NCBI GenBank assembly: GCA_031263265.1
Contig: JAISGE010000190.1
Span: 1 to 7,884, forward strand
Source: Treponema sp.
GTDB lineage: Bacteria > Spirochaetota > Spirochaetia > Treponematales > Breznakiellaceae
DNA length: 7,884 nucleotides
Direction of reading: 5' to 3'
Notes under the pieces: generated by a model
What the model was told of the DNA's origin: nothing
Databases searched by the model: none
What the model saw: only the letters and a program-made list of their open reading frames with translations
In this document: piece by piece, positions 1 through 6,320 of the stretch
Layout of the letters: every line of letters begins with the position of its first letter
Position numbering within the stretch: position 1 is the first letter of the stretch
Program-made: the position numbers and the translations under genes

Positions 1-107
1 TGTATAAATCCTTTTCATCAAACGGGAATCCATCATTCAAGACGGTGTATACTCTGCTTGACATCCTGGGATTCCGCCTTAGGATAGAGCAGAAAGTATC
101 CGCATAA
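1..107 (+). CDS. Antitoxin of the HI1420 family, C-terminal end only
   Basis: This is the last 34 codons of a gene that enters from the left edge, reading from base 3 to a TAA at 105-107. The peptide begins YKSFSSNGNPSF and continues with a TVYTLLDILGFRLRIE segment. This matches the C-terminal signature of the HI1420-type addiction-module antidotes (usual form LYKALS..GNPSF.T...VL..LG..L). These are small Xre-like helix-turn-helix proteins that bind a RelE/ParE-like toxin (HI1419 type) and repress their own operon. In this family the toxin gene usually lies just upstream, which would be outside the window. The N-terminal DNA-binding part cannot be seen, so intactness cannot be judged. No toxin follows downstream. 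The identification rests on a short but distinctive motif. Confidence 0.75.
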   Translation, partial: YKSFSSNGNPSFKTVYTLLDILGFRLRIEQKVSA

Positions 108-193
108 ACCAGCCCAAGATGCTGAAGTGAATATTGAAAAGACGCATCCGATACACGGCAAGAAGCGCCCATAATCTACCGCCACCCTGCGGC

Positions 194-290
194 ATGGGGA
201 AGGAAGCCGAGGGCGGAGTAACCGGGGAGCTGCGGGCCTGGGGCCGGAAGCCGGGGGTAGAGTAGGCCGGGGTAATCAGGGGCTGGTACT
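194..290. repeat. GC-rich imperfect repeat block
   Basis: The octamer GGAAGCCG occurs at 202-209 and again at 246-253, a spacing of 44 bases. Each copy is followed by a purine-rich GGG..GAGTA-like stretch and a CCGGGG motif. CCGGGG occurs three times in all. The block is much richer in G and C than the flanking DNA. It may be a decayed duplication. I recognise no known repeat family. Confidence 0.35.
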
Positions 291-306
291 GCCCCGCAAG
301 AGGATA

Positions 307-337
307 GTCGCACCCCAGCAGGTGTGTGGATTGAAAC
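307..337 (+). CRISPR. Orphan type I-C-like CRISPR repeat (relic)
   Basis: A 31-base unit starts GTCGCACCCC, has a short loop AGCA, then continues GGTGTGTGGATTGAAAC. The arms CGCACC and GGTGTG pair with one G-U wobble, and the unit ends in the ATTGAAAC tail typical of many CRISPR repeats. Known type I-C repeats are about 32 bases with the same design (GTCGC..., a hairpin, then GCGTGGATTGAAAC). No second full copy and no spacer-like period is visible in the window, and there are no cas genes. It is best read as a solitary remnant or the decayed end of an array. Chance resemblance is unlikely because start, stem and tail all match, but an isolated repeat cannot be called a working array. Confidence 0.55.
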
Positions 338-364
338 GATTGAAACGATTAAAACGATTGAAAC
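329..364 (+). repeat. Four tandem 9-base copies of GATTGAAAC
   Basis: GATTGAAAC occurs at 329-337, 338-346 and 356-364, with GATTAAAAC (one change) at 347-355, all head to tail. The first copy is the 3' end of the CRISPR-like repeat, so the array looks like slippage or duplication of the repeat tail. The DNA is AT-rich immediately afterwards. Confidence 0.9.
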
Positions 365-386
365 AAATATAATGTTAAAAATCAGT

Positions 387-424
387 GAAAATGTCCTATA
401 ATACGTTCAATAGAAATGTCCTAT
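387..424. repeat. Direct repeat GAAA(A)TGTCCTAT, possible transposon-end debris
   Basis: GAAAATGTCCTAT (387-399) and GAAATGTCCTAT (413-424) are two near-identical direct copies with about 13 bases between them. Repeated short motifs of this kind occur inside the ends of some insertion sequences such as the IS21 family, but no matching transposase is present. The link to a particular IS family is a guess. The repeat itself is plain in the sequence. Confidence 0.4.
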
Positions 425-762
425 CTGATAATTTTAGTGAGAGCCTGTTCCAAAACTCCTAAATAAATAGCTGGAGATACTTTAAGGCGGCCAGGCACAC
501 TACCGCAGTCATTAACACGAACGATACTTTCTTGTATCCTTGCGGTCGCCCGGACTCCTGCCCCGTCAACTGCCCATTTGATTATGGCCTTCTTTACCTC
601 AGGCTTGCAGCCGTTATAACGGTATTCCGCATAACATGTTTTAGGGGAACACCCCGGGTTATTGCAGGCATACCGCTTTTTCCCATTTGAGGTGCCGTAT
701 GGGCCTTCACTTGTGCAAAACGGGCACTTTAATGCTATCATTACCATAACTTCCCCTCGCAA
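421..762 (-). pseudogene. insA: Truncated IS1-family InsA remnant
   Basis: The reading frame encodes an N-terminal four-cysteine zinc finger (C13-x2-C16 and C33-x4-C38). A stretch typical of IS1 InsA follows: Y..NGCKPEVKKAIIKWAVDG (about 49-67), then GVRATARI (69-76), which opens the helix-turn-helix. From about residue 77 on, the sequence no longer resembles InsA. The expected rest of the DNA-binding helix is replaced by unrelated residues running to a stop near 421. InsA normally acts as the DNA-binding repressor and, by a programmed frameshift into insB, as part of the IS1 transposase. No insB or catalytic residues follow, so this copy cannot transpose by itself. The likely native start is the ATG at 747, which has AGGGGAA just upstream, rather than the ATG at 762. 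It lies 39 bases past the hflX stop. Confidence 0.7.
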
Positions 763-801
763 AGTTTTCGCTATAGTATATCCGCATTTATAATAATAAG
801 T

Positions 802-2109
802 CTAGACCATTACCGGATTTATCACGGTATATGCTTTAAGCTGTTCCTGGACATGAGTTCTTACCTGGGCTTCTAACTCAATAACCCCATCGTCGTATGT
901 TTCCGAAAGAACCCGGCCATTACGGTAGAGCAGCCCCACCAGATCCGTACGATCCAAAGGGAAGCGGAACCGGATGATCTCTCCTGAGAGGAGTTCCTCT
1001 ATACACCGGGCAAGTTCCTCTATACCGGTATGGTCTTTCGCTGAAATGAGTATGCTGGCTGTACATCGTTCAGCATACCGTTTCTGGAGGTTCTCCAGGG
1101 TTTCAATAGAGTCTACTTGGTCGATCTTGTTAAGTGCCACAATCATAGGGAGCTTATAGGCACCCAGTTCCCGGAGCACCGAGAGGGTGGTTTCAAAATA
1201 CCGATCCACCGCAGGATCAGAGGCATCAAGCACCTGTATAAGCAGGTCTGCATGACTCACTTCTTCCAAGGTCGAGTGGAAAGCCTCCACCAGGGTATGG
1301 GGGAGATTGCGTATGAAACCGACCGTGTCAATGAGCAGCAAGGGCCGGCCCCTTCCCAGTTCAAGCTGTCGAGTAGTAGGGTCTAGGGTGGCGAACAATT
1401 TATTAGCTACCAGGGTATTGGCCTTGGTCATAGCATTGAGCAGCGAGGACTTACCCGCATTCGTGTACCCCACCAAGGCACCGGTAGGAATCCCCAGGCG
1501 TTCCCGCTTTTTTCGTTGTACCCTCCGGTTTTTGCGTACTTCTGCCAATTCCTGTTTCAGCCGGTCAAGCTGCTTTTCTACAAGCCGACGGTCTGTTTCC
1601 AGCTTGGTTTCTCCTTGACCTTTAGCCCCGTATCGTCCCCCCCGCTGCCTGGCAAGATCCAGGTATTTATGCTGCAAGCGGGGTAAAGAATAGGTCAACG
1701 CGGCAAGCTCAACTTGTAACTCCGCTTCTCTGGTTCTTGCCCGATCCGCGAAAATCTGGATAATAAGTTCCTGCCGATCTATCGCGGCAATACCGCTGAG
1801 GGTTTCCCAGTTCCGCTGTTGAGAGGGACTCAACTCCCCATCAAAGATAAAGCAGTCCGCCTCGAGTGCCGCGGCTTTTTCCGCCAATGTTTCGGCTTTT
1901 CCGGTTCCCATACCGAATTTGGGATGCCGTTCCCGGACATGCACCTGATCCTGAGCAACAATGTCAAGTCCCAAGGTTTGGGCAAGTCCTGCCAGCTCTT
2001 TTGCCAAGGAATCAGCTTCCCCCTGAGTCATACCCTCATCCTGGATACCCACCAGGAAAGCCCGTTTCGGTGCTTCTTGGGTTTCGTATGTTCTCTGTAG
2101 TTTCTTCAT
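802..2109 (-). CDS. hflX: Ribosome-associated GTPase HflX
   Basis: HflX is a translation-factor-type GTPase that binds the 50S subunit and splits or rescues stalled ribosomes under stress such as heat. The 435-residue product has the usual two parts. The N-terminal HflX domain ends in the glycine-rich GGRYGAKGQGE segment (about 157-167), followed by a charged coiled stretch (170-205). The G domain then carries G1 GYTNAGKS (214-221), G2 TLDPTTR (241-247), G3 DTVGF (261-265), G4 NKID (327-330) and G5 SAK (355-357), and a short C-terminal domain follows. All nucleotide-binding motifs are intact and the length is normal for the family. The start has only a weak ribosome-binding site (AAGG about 11 bases upstream). 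It is read in the same direction as the peptidase gene 168 bases upstream and may share its transcript. The IS1 debris begins just past its 3' end. Confidence 0.96.
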   Translation of the reverse strand: MKKLQRTYETQEAPKRAFLVGIQDEGMTQGEADSLAKELAGLAQTLGLDIVAQDQVHVRERHPKFGMGTGKAETLAEKAAALEADCFIFDGELSPSQQRNWETLSGIAAIDRQELIIQIFADRARTREAELQVELAALTYSLPRLQHKYLDLARQRGGRYGAKGQGETKLETDRRLVEKQLDRLKQELAEVRKNRRVQRKKRERLGIPTGALVGYTNAGKSSLLNAMTKANTLVANKLFATLDPTTRQLELGRGRPLLLIDTVGFIRNLPHTLVEAFHSTLEEVSHADLLIQVLDASDPAVDRYFETTLSVLRELGAYKLPMIVALNKIDQVDSIETLENLQKRYAERCTASILISAKDHTGIEELARCIEELLSGEIIRFRFPLDRTDLVGLLYRNGRVLSETYDDGVIELEAQVRTHVQEQLKAYTVINPVMV

Positions 2110-2277
2110 GCTTACTATACCTTACTGGTTCATAGACAAAAATGATAGTTCAAATTTAGCCTAGGTGATTGAGATTCTTAACACTGGAGCCTTCATGGAA
2201 TTAGAAGAACTGAAAGAACCGTGTGCAAGAGCCAAGCTCCGGATCTTTGATTCGATTTTAGGGTGATCCTTCCCCCT

Positions 2278-3513
2278 CTATTTGAGCAGAGATCGCGGAT
2301 CTACCGTAACCCCGTTCTTGTACACCGTAAAATGCAGGTGCGGGCCGGTGCTGAGACCGGTACTTCCTGCGTCGCCGATACGCTCACCGGTTCCCACATA
2401 GTCACCGGATTTAGTCCGAATCACGCTCATGTGGCCATACAAGGTTCGATACCCTGCATGATGGGAAACCACCACAAAGTTTCCATAGACTTTATCAAAG
2501 CCCGCCGAGGTAACCCGTCCGGACATAGCCGCGCGTATAGGAGTACCCATTGGAACCCCTATATCCAAACCAGAATGAAACTGCCGAATCCCAGTAAAAG
2601 GATTTGACCGGTATCCGTAATAGGAGGTGATGTAACCCCGTACAGGCCACATAAAGAGGTCACCGTTGATCTCCTGGAGATCAAGCAACTCAAGCCGGGC
2701 ACCGGGAATGAAGAGGTTCGCGTTAACCATAAGAGTATCGGACAATAGTTCGTTTACCGTTTGAAGCGTCTGAACCGTAGTCTTAAATTTGGTAGCAATA
2801 GATTCCAGGGTATCCCCTTTCCTAACCAGATAAAGGATTCCATCCTGATTAGGTACCCGCAAAACCTGGTTTATTTGCAGAAGCCGGGCATTGGTAATCC
2901 CATTTACCGATATGAGGGTATCCTGATTCAAACCAAAACCCTGGGCCAGATTACTGATGTTATCCCCTGGCTGTATCTGATACGCGGCGTAAAGCAGTAA
3001 CTTAGGTTTAGAATATTCCGCTGGTTCAGGTATACCGACAATGACCGTGTCGCTTTCCATGGACGCGGGTTTAATGTTTATACCGAGAAGCTCTGGTTCA
3101 AAATAGGATATCCCTCCCATGCCAGTCTCTGGTCCAAATATCGATTCGTCGATTTCAGGATTTCTTTGTTTTGGTATCAAGCCGGCTAAGGGAACAAGTC
3201 CTTCGGGTATCATATAATACACCAAACCAACAACTATGACCCATCTCAGCACAGGCTTATACCATCCAGCCCTATACTGCCGCGGAGCCTTGGGCTGCTT
3301 CGGTGAAACCTGGGGAAAACGAATAAACTCCACAGCTTTATGAAGGAAACGAATAGGCCGAAATAAAGGGGTATGGGTATGTACAGAAAGAACGCCTTGG
3401 GTATGAAAAAAACGCTGACTCCAGGTATAGGCAAGTCTTTCATATATACAAGTAATGTGTTTTAGGAGTATACCCACAAACGATAGAACATCAACAAGCA
3501 CCCCTCTTTTCAT
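2278..3513 (-). CDS. Membrane-anchored LysM/M23 peptidoglycan endopeptidase
   Basis: This 411-residue protein is a likely cell-wall hydrolase. About 88 residues rich in basic and aromatic residues come first, then one hydrophobic membrane segment (about 89-113, WVIVVGLVYYMIP...). Two LysM peptidoglycan-binding repeats follow: about 176-221 with YQIQPGDNISNLA, and 227-270 with YLVRKGDTLESIA. A C-terminal M23 domain (about 285-411) ends the protein. The M23 site looks complete. H313 and D317 (HSGLD) and H394 would bind zinc, and H361 (YGHMS) and H392 (HLH) would be catalytic. The expected role is cutting cross-linking peptides of peptidoglycan from the periplasmic side during growth or division. 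The long, basic cytoplasmic N-terminus is unusual next to the short signal anchors common in this family. A good ribosome-binding site (AAGGA, 7 bases before the ATG) supports this start. It lies 54 bases after the BFN gene, probably in the same operon. Confidence 0.93.
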   Translation of the reverse strand: MKRGVLVDVLSFVGILLKHITCIYERLAYTWSQRFFHTQGVLSVHTHTPLFRPIRFLHKAVEFIRFPQVSPKQPKAPRQYRAGWYKPVLRWVIVVGLVYYMIPEGLVPLAGLIPKQRNPEIDESIFGPETGMGGISYFEPELLGINIKPASMESDTVIVGIPEPAEYSKPKLLLYAAYQIQPGDNISNLAQGFGLNQDTLISVNGITNARLLQINQVLRVPNQDGILYLVRKGDTLESIATKFKTTVQTLQTVNELLSDTLMVNANLFIPGARLELLDLQEINGDLFMWPVRGYITSYYGYRSNPFTGIRQFHSGLDIGVPMGTPIRAAMSGRVTSAGFDKVYGNFVVVSHHAGYRTLYGHMSVIRTKSGDYVGTGERIGDAGSTGLSTGPHLHFTVYKNGVTVDPRSLLK

Positions 3514-3567
3514 TTTTACATCCTTGAAATAATGTATGTCATCTTTGTTCCAAAATAGCGGTATACC

Positions 3568-4209
3568 TTAGGGTACCTGCTTCTCCTGTATAGTACCTAG
3601 AAGAACTAGTATATCTCTAATATCCTCGGCCTGTTCATAGACTTCCGTAACCGAGGCTCGTTCAGGCCCCAAACTTCGTCGATACAGGGATCCACGATCG
3701 AGGTAATCCCCTTTCCAGTTACGCTGGGGAATGTCAAACCCATCCTGACCTGTTCTTTCAATCCCCTGGGTAAAACAAGTCAACGGTACACCCACTTGGT
3801 CAACTACCCTTTGGGAAACATACAGCGGACATTTACTCCGCACTGCTAATGCAACTGCATCAGCAGGCCGCCCATGGACCATCAGGAAGGTATTTTTAGT
3901 ATCTTCTTTTCCTTCAGGCTGAGGTTTCGCTGAAAAGAACAACCTTGCATAGAACAAATTATCTTTAATAGTATATAACTCTACTCGAAATAACGCAAGC
4001 CCCATTTGCTGTACCAGTTCCAAAAGAACATCATGGATAGCAGGACGGGTTAGGTCCGGAGCATGGTAAGCGGTGAGTATGGATTGGACCTCATCGAAAC
4101 CGACAAAGACAGGAATTGCCAGATCCTCATCAATGAGTTTGAGCCCTACCAGCGCTCCCTGCTCCTTTCGGGCAATGGTCCATAGTTCCACTTCCTTCAT
4201 GTTATACAT
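3568..4209 (-). CDS. Bifunctional nuclease (BFN/DUF151) family protein
   Basis: The product (213 residues from the first ATG) is a single BFN domain, formerly DUF151, in about residues 4-145, plus a charged tail of about 65 residues. Family hallmarks visible are IPVFVGFDEVQSI (32-44), the RPAIHDVLLELVQQMG helix (55-70), the paired strands around FYARLFF, and GRPADAVALAVRSKCPLYVS (113-132). Some plant and bacterial members have been reported to cleave RNA and DNA, but the cellular role in bacteria is not settled. The first ATG (4209) lies inside the end of the polyprenyl synthetase gene. A second ATG at 4200 comes one base after that gene's TAA and gives a more family-like start, MKEVELWTIARK. 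Neither has a strong ribosome-binding site, so translation is probably coupled to the upstream gene. No UVR domain, found in some relatives, is present. Confidence 0.88.
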   Translation of the reverse strand: MYNMKEVELWTIARKEQGALVGLKLIDEDLAIPVFVGFDEVQSILTAYHAPDLTRPAIHDVLLELVQQMGLALFRVELYTIKDNLFYARLFFSAKPQPEGKEDTKNTFLMVHGRPADAVALAVRSKCPLYVSQRVVDQVGVPLTCFTQGIERTGQDGFDIPQRNWKGDYLDRGSLYRRSLGPERASVTEVYEQAEDIRDILVLLGTIQEKQVP

Positions 4210-5344
4210 AAGCAGATATCCTGATCATTGAGGAGCCGCCTATAAAATCCAAGAGCCCTCTTAACAACGCGCCTGAGTCTCCCAGAACCTGGTCAGCCCC
4301 AGGAATACGAGCAAAAACATCCTGGGCTTCTCTTATGAGGGACCAGCCTTGTTCCGAGGCTTCGTTCAGAACGCCATCAGCGGTCAATGCTTCGATAAGC
4401 TCTTCCACTGCATCTACCCTGCTTTCACGCTTCCGGGCAGCAGTAAAACAACGGATCACCAATTCCCTACCCTCTGGATGATGATACAGATATAACAACA
4501 CCGGCAGACTCTTTTTTCCTTCAACTACATCATCTCCCCGTTTTTTACCCGGGTTTCCTGTGGTCAGATTTTTAACATCATCAAGAATCTGAAACCCTAT
4601 ACCTACATTTTCGGCAGCCTTTCCCAAGGTATTAAATAGAGCGGATTCATGCTCAGATAACGCGTCCGCCCTGGACTGGGCTGCCGCTACCCCTAGCACT
4701 GCAGCAAGTCCGGCTAGAGATCCGGTCTTCAAACGACACATGAGCTTATATGCTTCGAGGCTGGGAAGAGAGGCAAAATCCCGGTGCCACCTTATGTCCA
4801 TAGCTTGACCCAAGTGAAGTCTCCGCATATACGCCCCCCAGAAGTCAAAAATCAAGTTCTTCTGTTCTGCCGAAGCATCCCAGGTGTTTATGCAGGCCAA
4901 AGGCAGAAAGTACAAAAAAGCCCCTCCATTGATGGCGGTATCAGTTCCATAACGTATATGGATTGCAGGGGCTCCCCGGCGTTCATCTGCATTATCTTCG
5001 ATATCGTCATGGATGAGACTGGCCGTATGGGGAAATTCCAGCAGCGGGGTTAAGGCTAAGGCCTTGTCCCCGCCTCCCAGGGTCTCACAGATCAAGGTCA
5101 TAAGGAGAGGCCGCCATCGTTTACCTCCCCGGTTGAAGAGATCCCAGCCAGGTTGGGTCAGGGACTGTACCAATTCTGGGGCAATCGTGTCGTTGATTCC
5201 CGAAAAAACCTGGGTCATCCAGTTTTTTGCTGCCCCTTTTGGATCAGGATTTTCCGGTAGCCATGCCTGCAATACGGCTTCTATCTTTTCCAGTCTTTGG
5301 GTATACGCTCGCTCCCTATAGTGGTTATCATAGTTCTTATCCAT
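4202..5344 (-). CDS. Trans-polyprenyl diphosphate synthase family protein
   Basis: This enzyme condenses isopentenyl diphosphate with an allylic diphosphate to build linear isoprenoids (C15 or longer), feeding lipid-carrier or other terpenoid pathways in the cytoplasm. The 380-residue product has GGKRWRP (73-79) for IPP binding, a first aspartate-rich motif DDIED (113-117) followed by ADERRG, a KTGSL segment (206-210), and GFQILDDVKNL (250-260) with downstream EGKKSLP (275-281). The second aspartate motif reads DDVKN, with Asn in the last position, as in several geranylgeranyl-type enzymes. Small residues (A108, S109) precede the first motif, where shorter-chain enzymes carry bulky ones, which hints at a product longer than C15. 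The chain is longer than the usual 300-325 residues because of an N-terminal extension and a long C-terminal part. AAGGATA about 7 bases before the ATG is a good ribosome-binding site. It is first in the minus-strand operon. Exact product length cannot be assigned. Confidence 0.93.
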   Translation of the reverse strand: MDKNYDNHYRERAYTQRLEKIEAVLQAWLPENPDPKGAAKNWMTQVFSGINDTIAPELVQSLTQPGWDLFNRGGKRWRPLLMTLICETLGGGDKALALTPLLEFPHTASLIHDDIEDNADERRGAPAIHIRYGTDTAINGGAFLYFLPLACINTWDASAEQKNLIFDFWGAYMRRLHLGQAMDIRWHRDFASLPSLEAYKLMCRLKTGSLAGLAAVLGVAAAQSRADALSEHESALFNTLGKAAENVGIGFQILDDVKNLTTGNPGKKRGDDVVEGKKSLPVLLYLYHHPEGRELVIRCFTAARKRESRVDAVEELIEALTADGVLNEASEQGWSLIREAQDVFARIPGADQVLGDSGALLRGLLDFIGGSSMIRISAYV

Positions 5345-5394
5345 GGGTCTTATCCTTAGGCTATTTTACACGAGGTTTACTTTTAAAAGCAAGC
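5345..5394. promoter_or_regulatory. Divergent intergenic region between prenyl synthase and rlmE
   Basis: Fifty bases separate the two divergent start codons, so promoters for both directions must lie here or reach into the genes. On the minus strand a TAAAAT hexamer (around 5363-5368) could be a -10 box, with a poor -35 (TTGCTT) 18 bases upstream. No clear plus-strand promoter is seen, and rlmE has only a weak ribosome-binding site. Which hexamers are used is uncertain. Confidence 0.3.
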
Positions 5395-6024
5395 ATGTCA
5401 TTGTATAAACAACCGGACTATTGGTCCTTAAAGGCAAAAACAGAACACTACCCTGCCCGTTCAGTGTATAAATTACAAGAAATGAATGAAAAATTCGGTC
5501 TTTTCTCCCCCAAGGCGGCAAAGAAATCAGAACCCGTTAAGATACTGGATTTGGGGGCTGTTCCCGGAAGTTGGAGCCTCTATGCGCTCCGGCTGCTGGG
5601 CAAACGGGTATTCGTCCTGGGGGTGGATCTTGCCCCCCTTTCTCCTGATTACGATAGAGGGCTTTTTGAGGGGGAGCACTACTGTTTTTTGCAAGGGGAT
5701 ATGACCACCGGGGAAATCCAGCAGGCCATCTTGGCTCAGAGCCCCTTTCATCTCGTGATGAGTGATGCCGCGCCAGGAACTACGGGGAACCCCGGGGTAG
5801 ATACCTTCCGTTCCTTAACCTTAGCCGAAGCCGCCTTGGAATACGCAGATCGAACGCTGCTTAGGGGAGGCAATTTCGTGGTGAAGGTGTTCCAGGGTGG
5901 AGACAGCTCCGGGCTGCTCAAAGGCATTCGGAAACGGTTTAAAATCGGCAAAAGTTTTAAACCCCAGGCCTGTCGTAGAACCTCTTTTGAAACCTATTAT
6001 CTAGGATTGGATAAATTAGGATAA
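5395..6024 (+). CDS. rlmE: 23S rRNA (uridine-2'-O-)methyltransferase RlmE/FtsJ
   Basis: RlmE uses S-adenosylmethionine to methylate the ribose 2'-OH of a conserved uridine (U2552 in E. coli numbering) in the A-loop of 23S rRNA, a late step in 50S assembly. The 209-residue product has the family length. The SAM-binding motif is ILDLGAVPGSW (50-60), a slight variant of the usual LDLGAAPGGW. The K-D-K-E catalytic set is complete: K26 in ARSVYKL, D124 in VMSDAAPG, K164 in FVVKVFQG and E199 in SFETYYL. The frame is open upstream to 5227, but that part overlaps the divergent prenyl synthase. The ATG at 5395 gives the expected N-terminus (MSLYKQPDYW..KAK). It stands alone on the plus strand, and a strong new promoter begins 20 bases past its stop. 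Confidence 0.94.
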   Translation: MSLYKQPDYWSLKAKTEHYPARSVYKLQEMNEKFGLFSPKAAKKSEPVKILDLGAVPGSWSLYALRLLGKRVFVLGVDLAPLSPDYDRGLFEGEHYCFLQGDMTTGEIQQAILAQSPFHLVMSDAAPGTTGNPGVDTFRSLTLAEAALEYADRTLLRGGNFVVKVFQGGDSSGLLKGIRKRFKIGKSFKPQACRRTSFETYYLGLDKLG

Positions 6025-6043
6025 GATAAACATGAAAAAACTG

Positions 6044-6072
6044 TTGACAGGCTCTTTTTAAAGTGATATATT
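6044..6072 (+). promoter_or_regulatory. Sigma-70-type promoter of the riboswitch leader
   Basis: TTGACA (6044-6049) is a perfect -35 box. A 17-base spacer leads to TATATT (6067-6072), close to the TATAAT consensus. Transcription would start near 6079-6080, directly at the 5' edge of the cobalamin riboswitch. Confidence 0.8.
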
Positions 6073-6078
6073 TTTTTC

Positions 6079-6241
6079 TGTAGACTTCAAAGGAAGTGGG
6101 GTGTAATTCCCCTGCTAGCCCGTAACTGTAAACGGGAGGCGCCCGTTGTTGGGCGCCGACTTTGTCAAGACAGCCACTGTAGGTTTTTTCTATGGGAAGG
6201 CTGACAAAGCAATAACCCGGAGCCAGGAGACTTTGGTCTGC
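6079..6241 (+). promoter_or_regulatory. Cobalamin (B12) riboswitch
   Basis: The conserved core is clear. GGAAGTGGGGTGTAATTCC (6092-6110) and GCTAGCCCGTAACTGTAA (6114-6131) match the class consensus (GGTG.AA.TCC, then CCCG.AACTGTA). Further on come GCCACTG (6173-6179), GGAAGGCTGAC (6195-6205) and the B12-box-like GCCAGGAGACT (6222-6232). A closing stem pairs AGAC..CAAAG (6082-6092) with CTTTGGTCT (6231-6239). A strong local hairpin GGCGCCCGTTGTTGGGCGCC (6138-6157) sits as a peripheral arm. The class binds adenosyl- or other cobalamins and usually lowers expression of B12 uptake or synthesis genes when B12 is plentiful. Here it leads the transcript of the downstream lipoprotein gene. Confidence 0.92.
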
Positions 6242-6320
6242 GATACTTATTTTTTTTAGGTTCGAGGATGGGGCCTGAGAAAAACCATTACGGCGAGTTT
6301 TAGATGATTGTTTCCCAAAA

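Larger units (their letters stand above)
108..420. other. Non-coding accessory segment between antitoxin and insA remnant
   Basis: I see no convincing gene here on either strand. The stretch contains, in order, an unremarkable segment to about 180, a GC-rich imperfect repeat block, one CRISPR-like repeat with a short tandem expansion, and an AT-rich segment with a duplicated 12-base motif. Base composition swings from very GC-rich (about 181-300) to very AT-rich (about 355-420). This patchwork fits DNA assembled from mobile-element and array remnants. Confidence 0.6.

Noticed and set aside
1117..2135. Several plus-strand open frames across the hflX region.
   Set aside because: They are antisense shadows of a well-supported GTPase gene, with no ribosome-binding sites or recognisable products.
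2229..2239. Hairpin GAGC-CAA-GCTC between the peptidase and hflX genes as a terminator.
   Set aside because: Only four base pairs and no T-tract on either side. It does not support a transcript end between the two genes.
2165..2266. A 33-codon plus-strand frame starting with GTG between hflX and the peptidase gene (an internal ATG at 2195 gives 23 codons).
   Set aside because: Very short, on the strand opposite the operon, with only a weak ribosome-binding site and no family match. It could be a gene remnant, but nothing supports expression.
5227..5394. Upstream extension of the rlmE frame by 56 codons.
   Set aside because: It overlaps the start of the divergent prenyl synthase, and RlmE homologs begin near MSLYKQPDYW, so the ATG at 5395 was chosen.
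438..6053. Shared ACAGGCTCT between the insA tail (minus strand, near 438-447) and the riboswitch promoter (6047-6055).
   Set aside because: Nine bases in two unrelated contexts is compatible with chance. The surrounding bases do not match.
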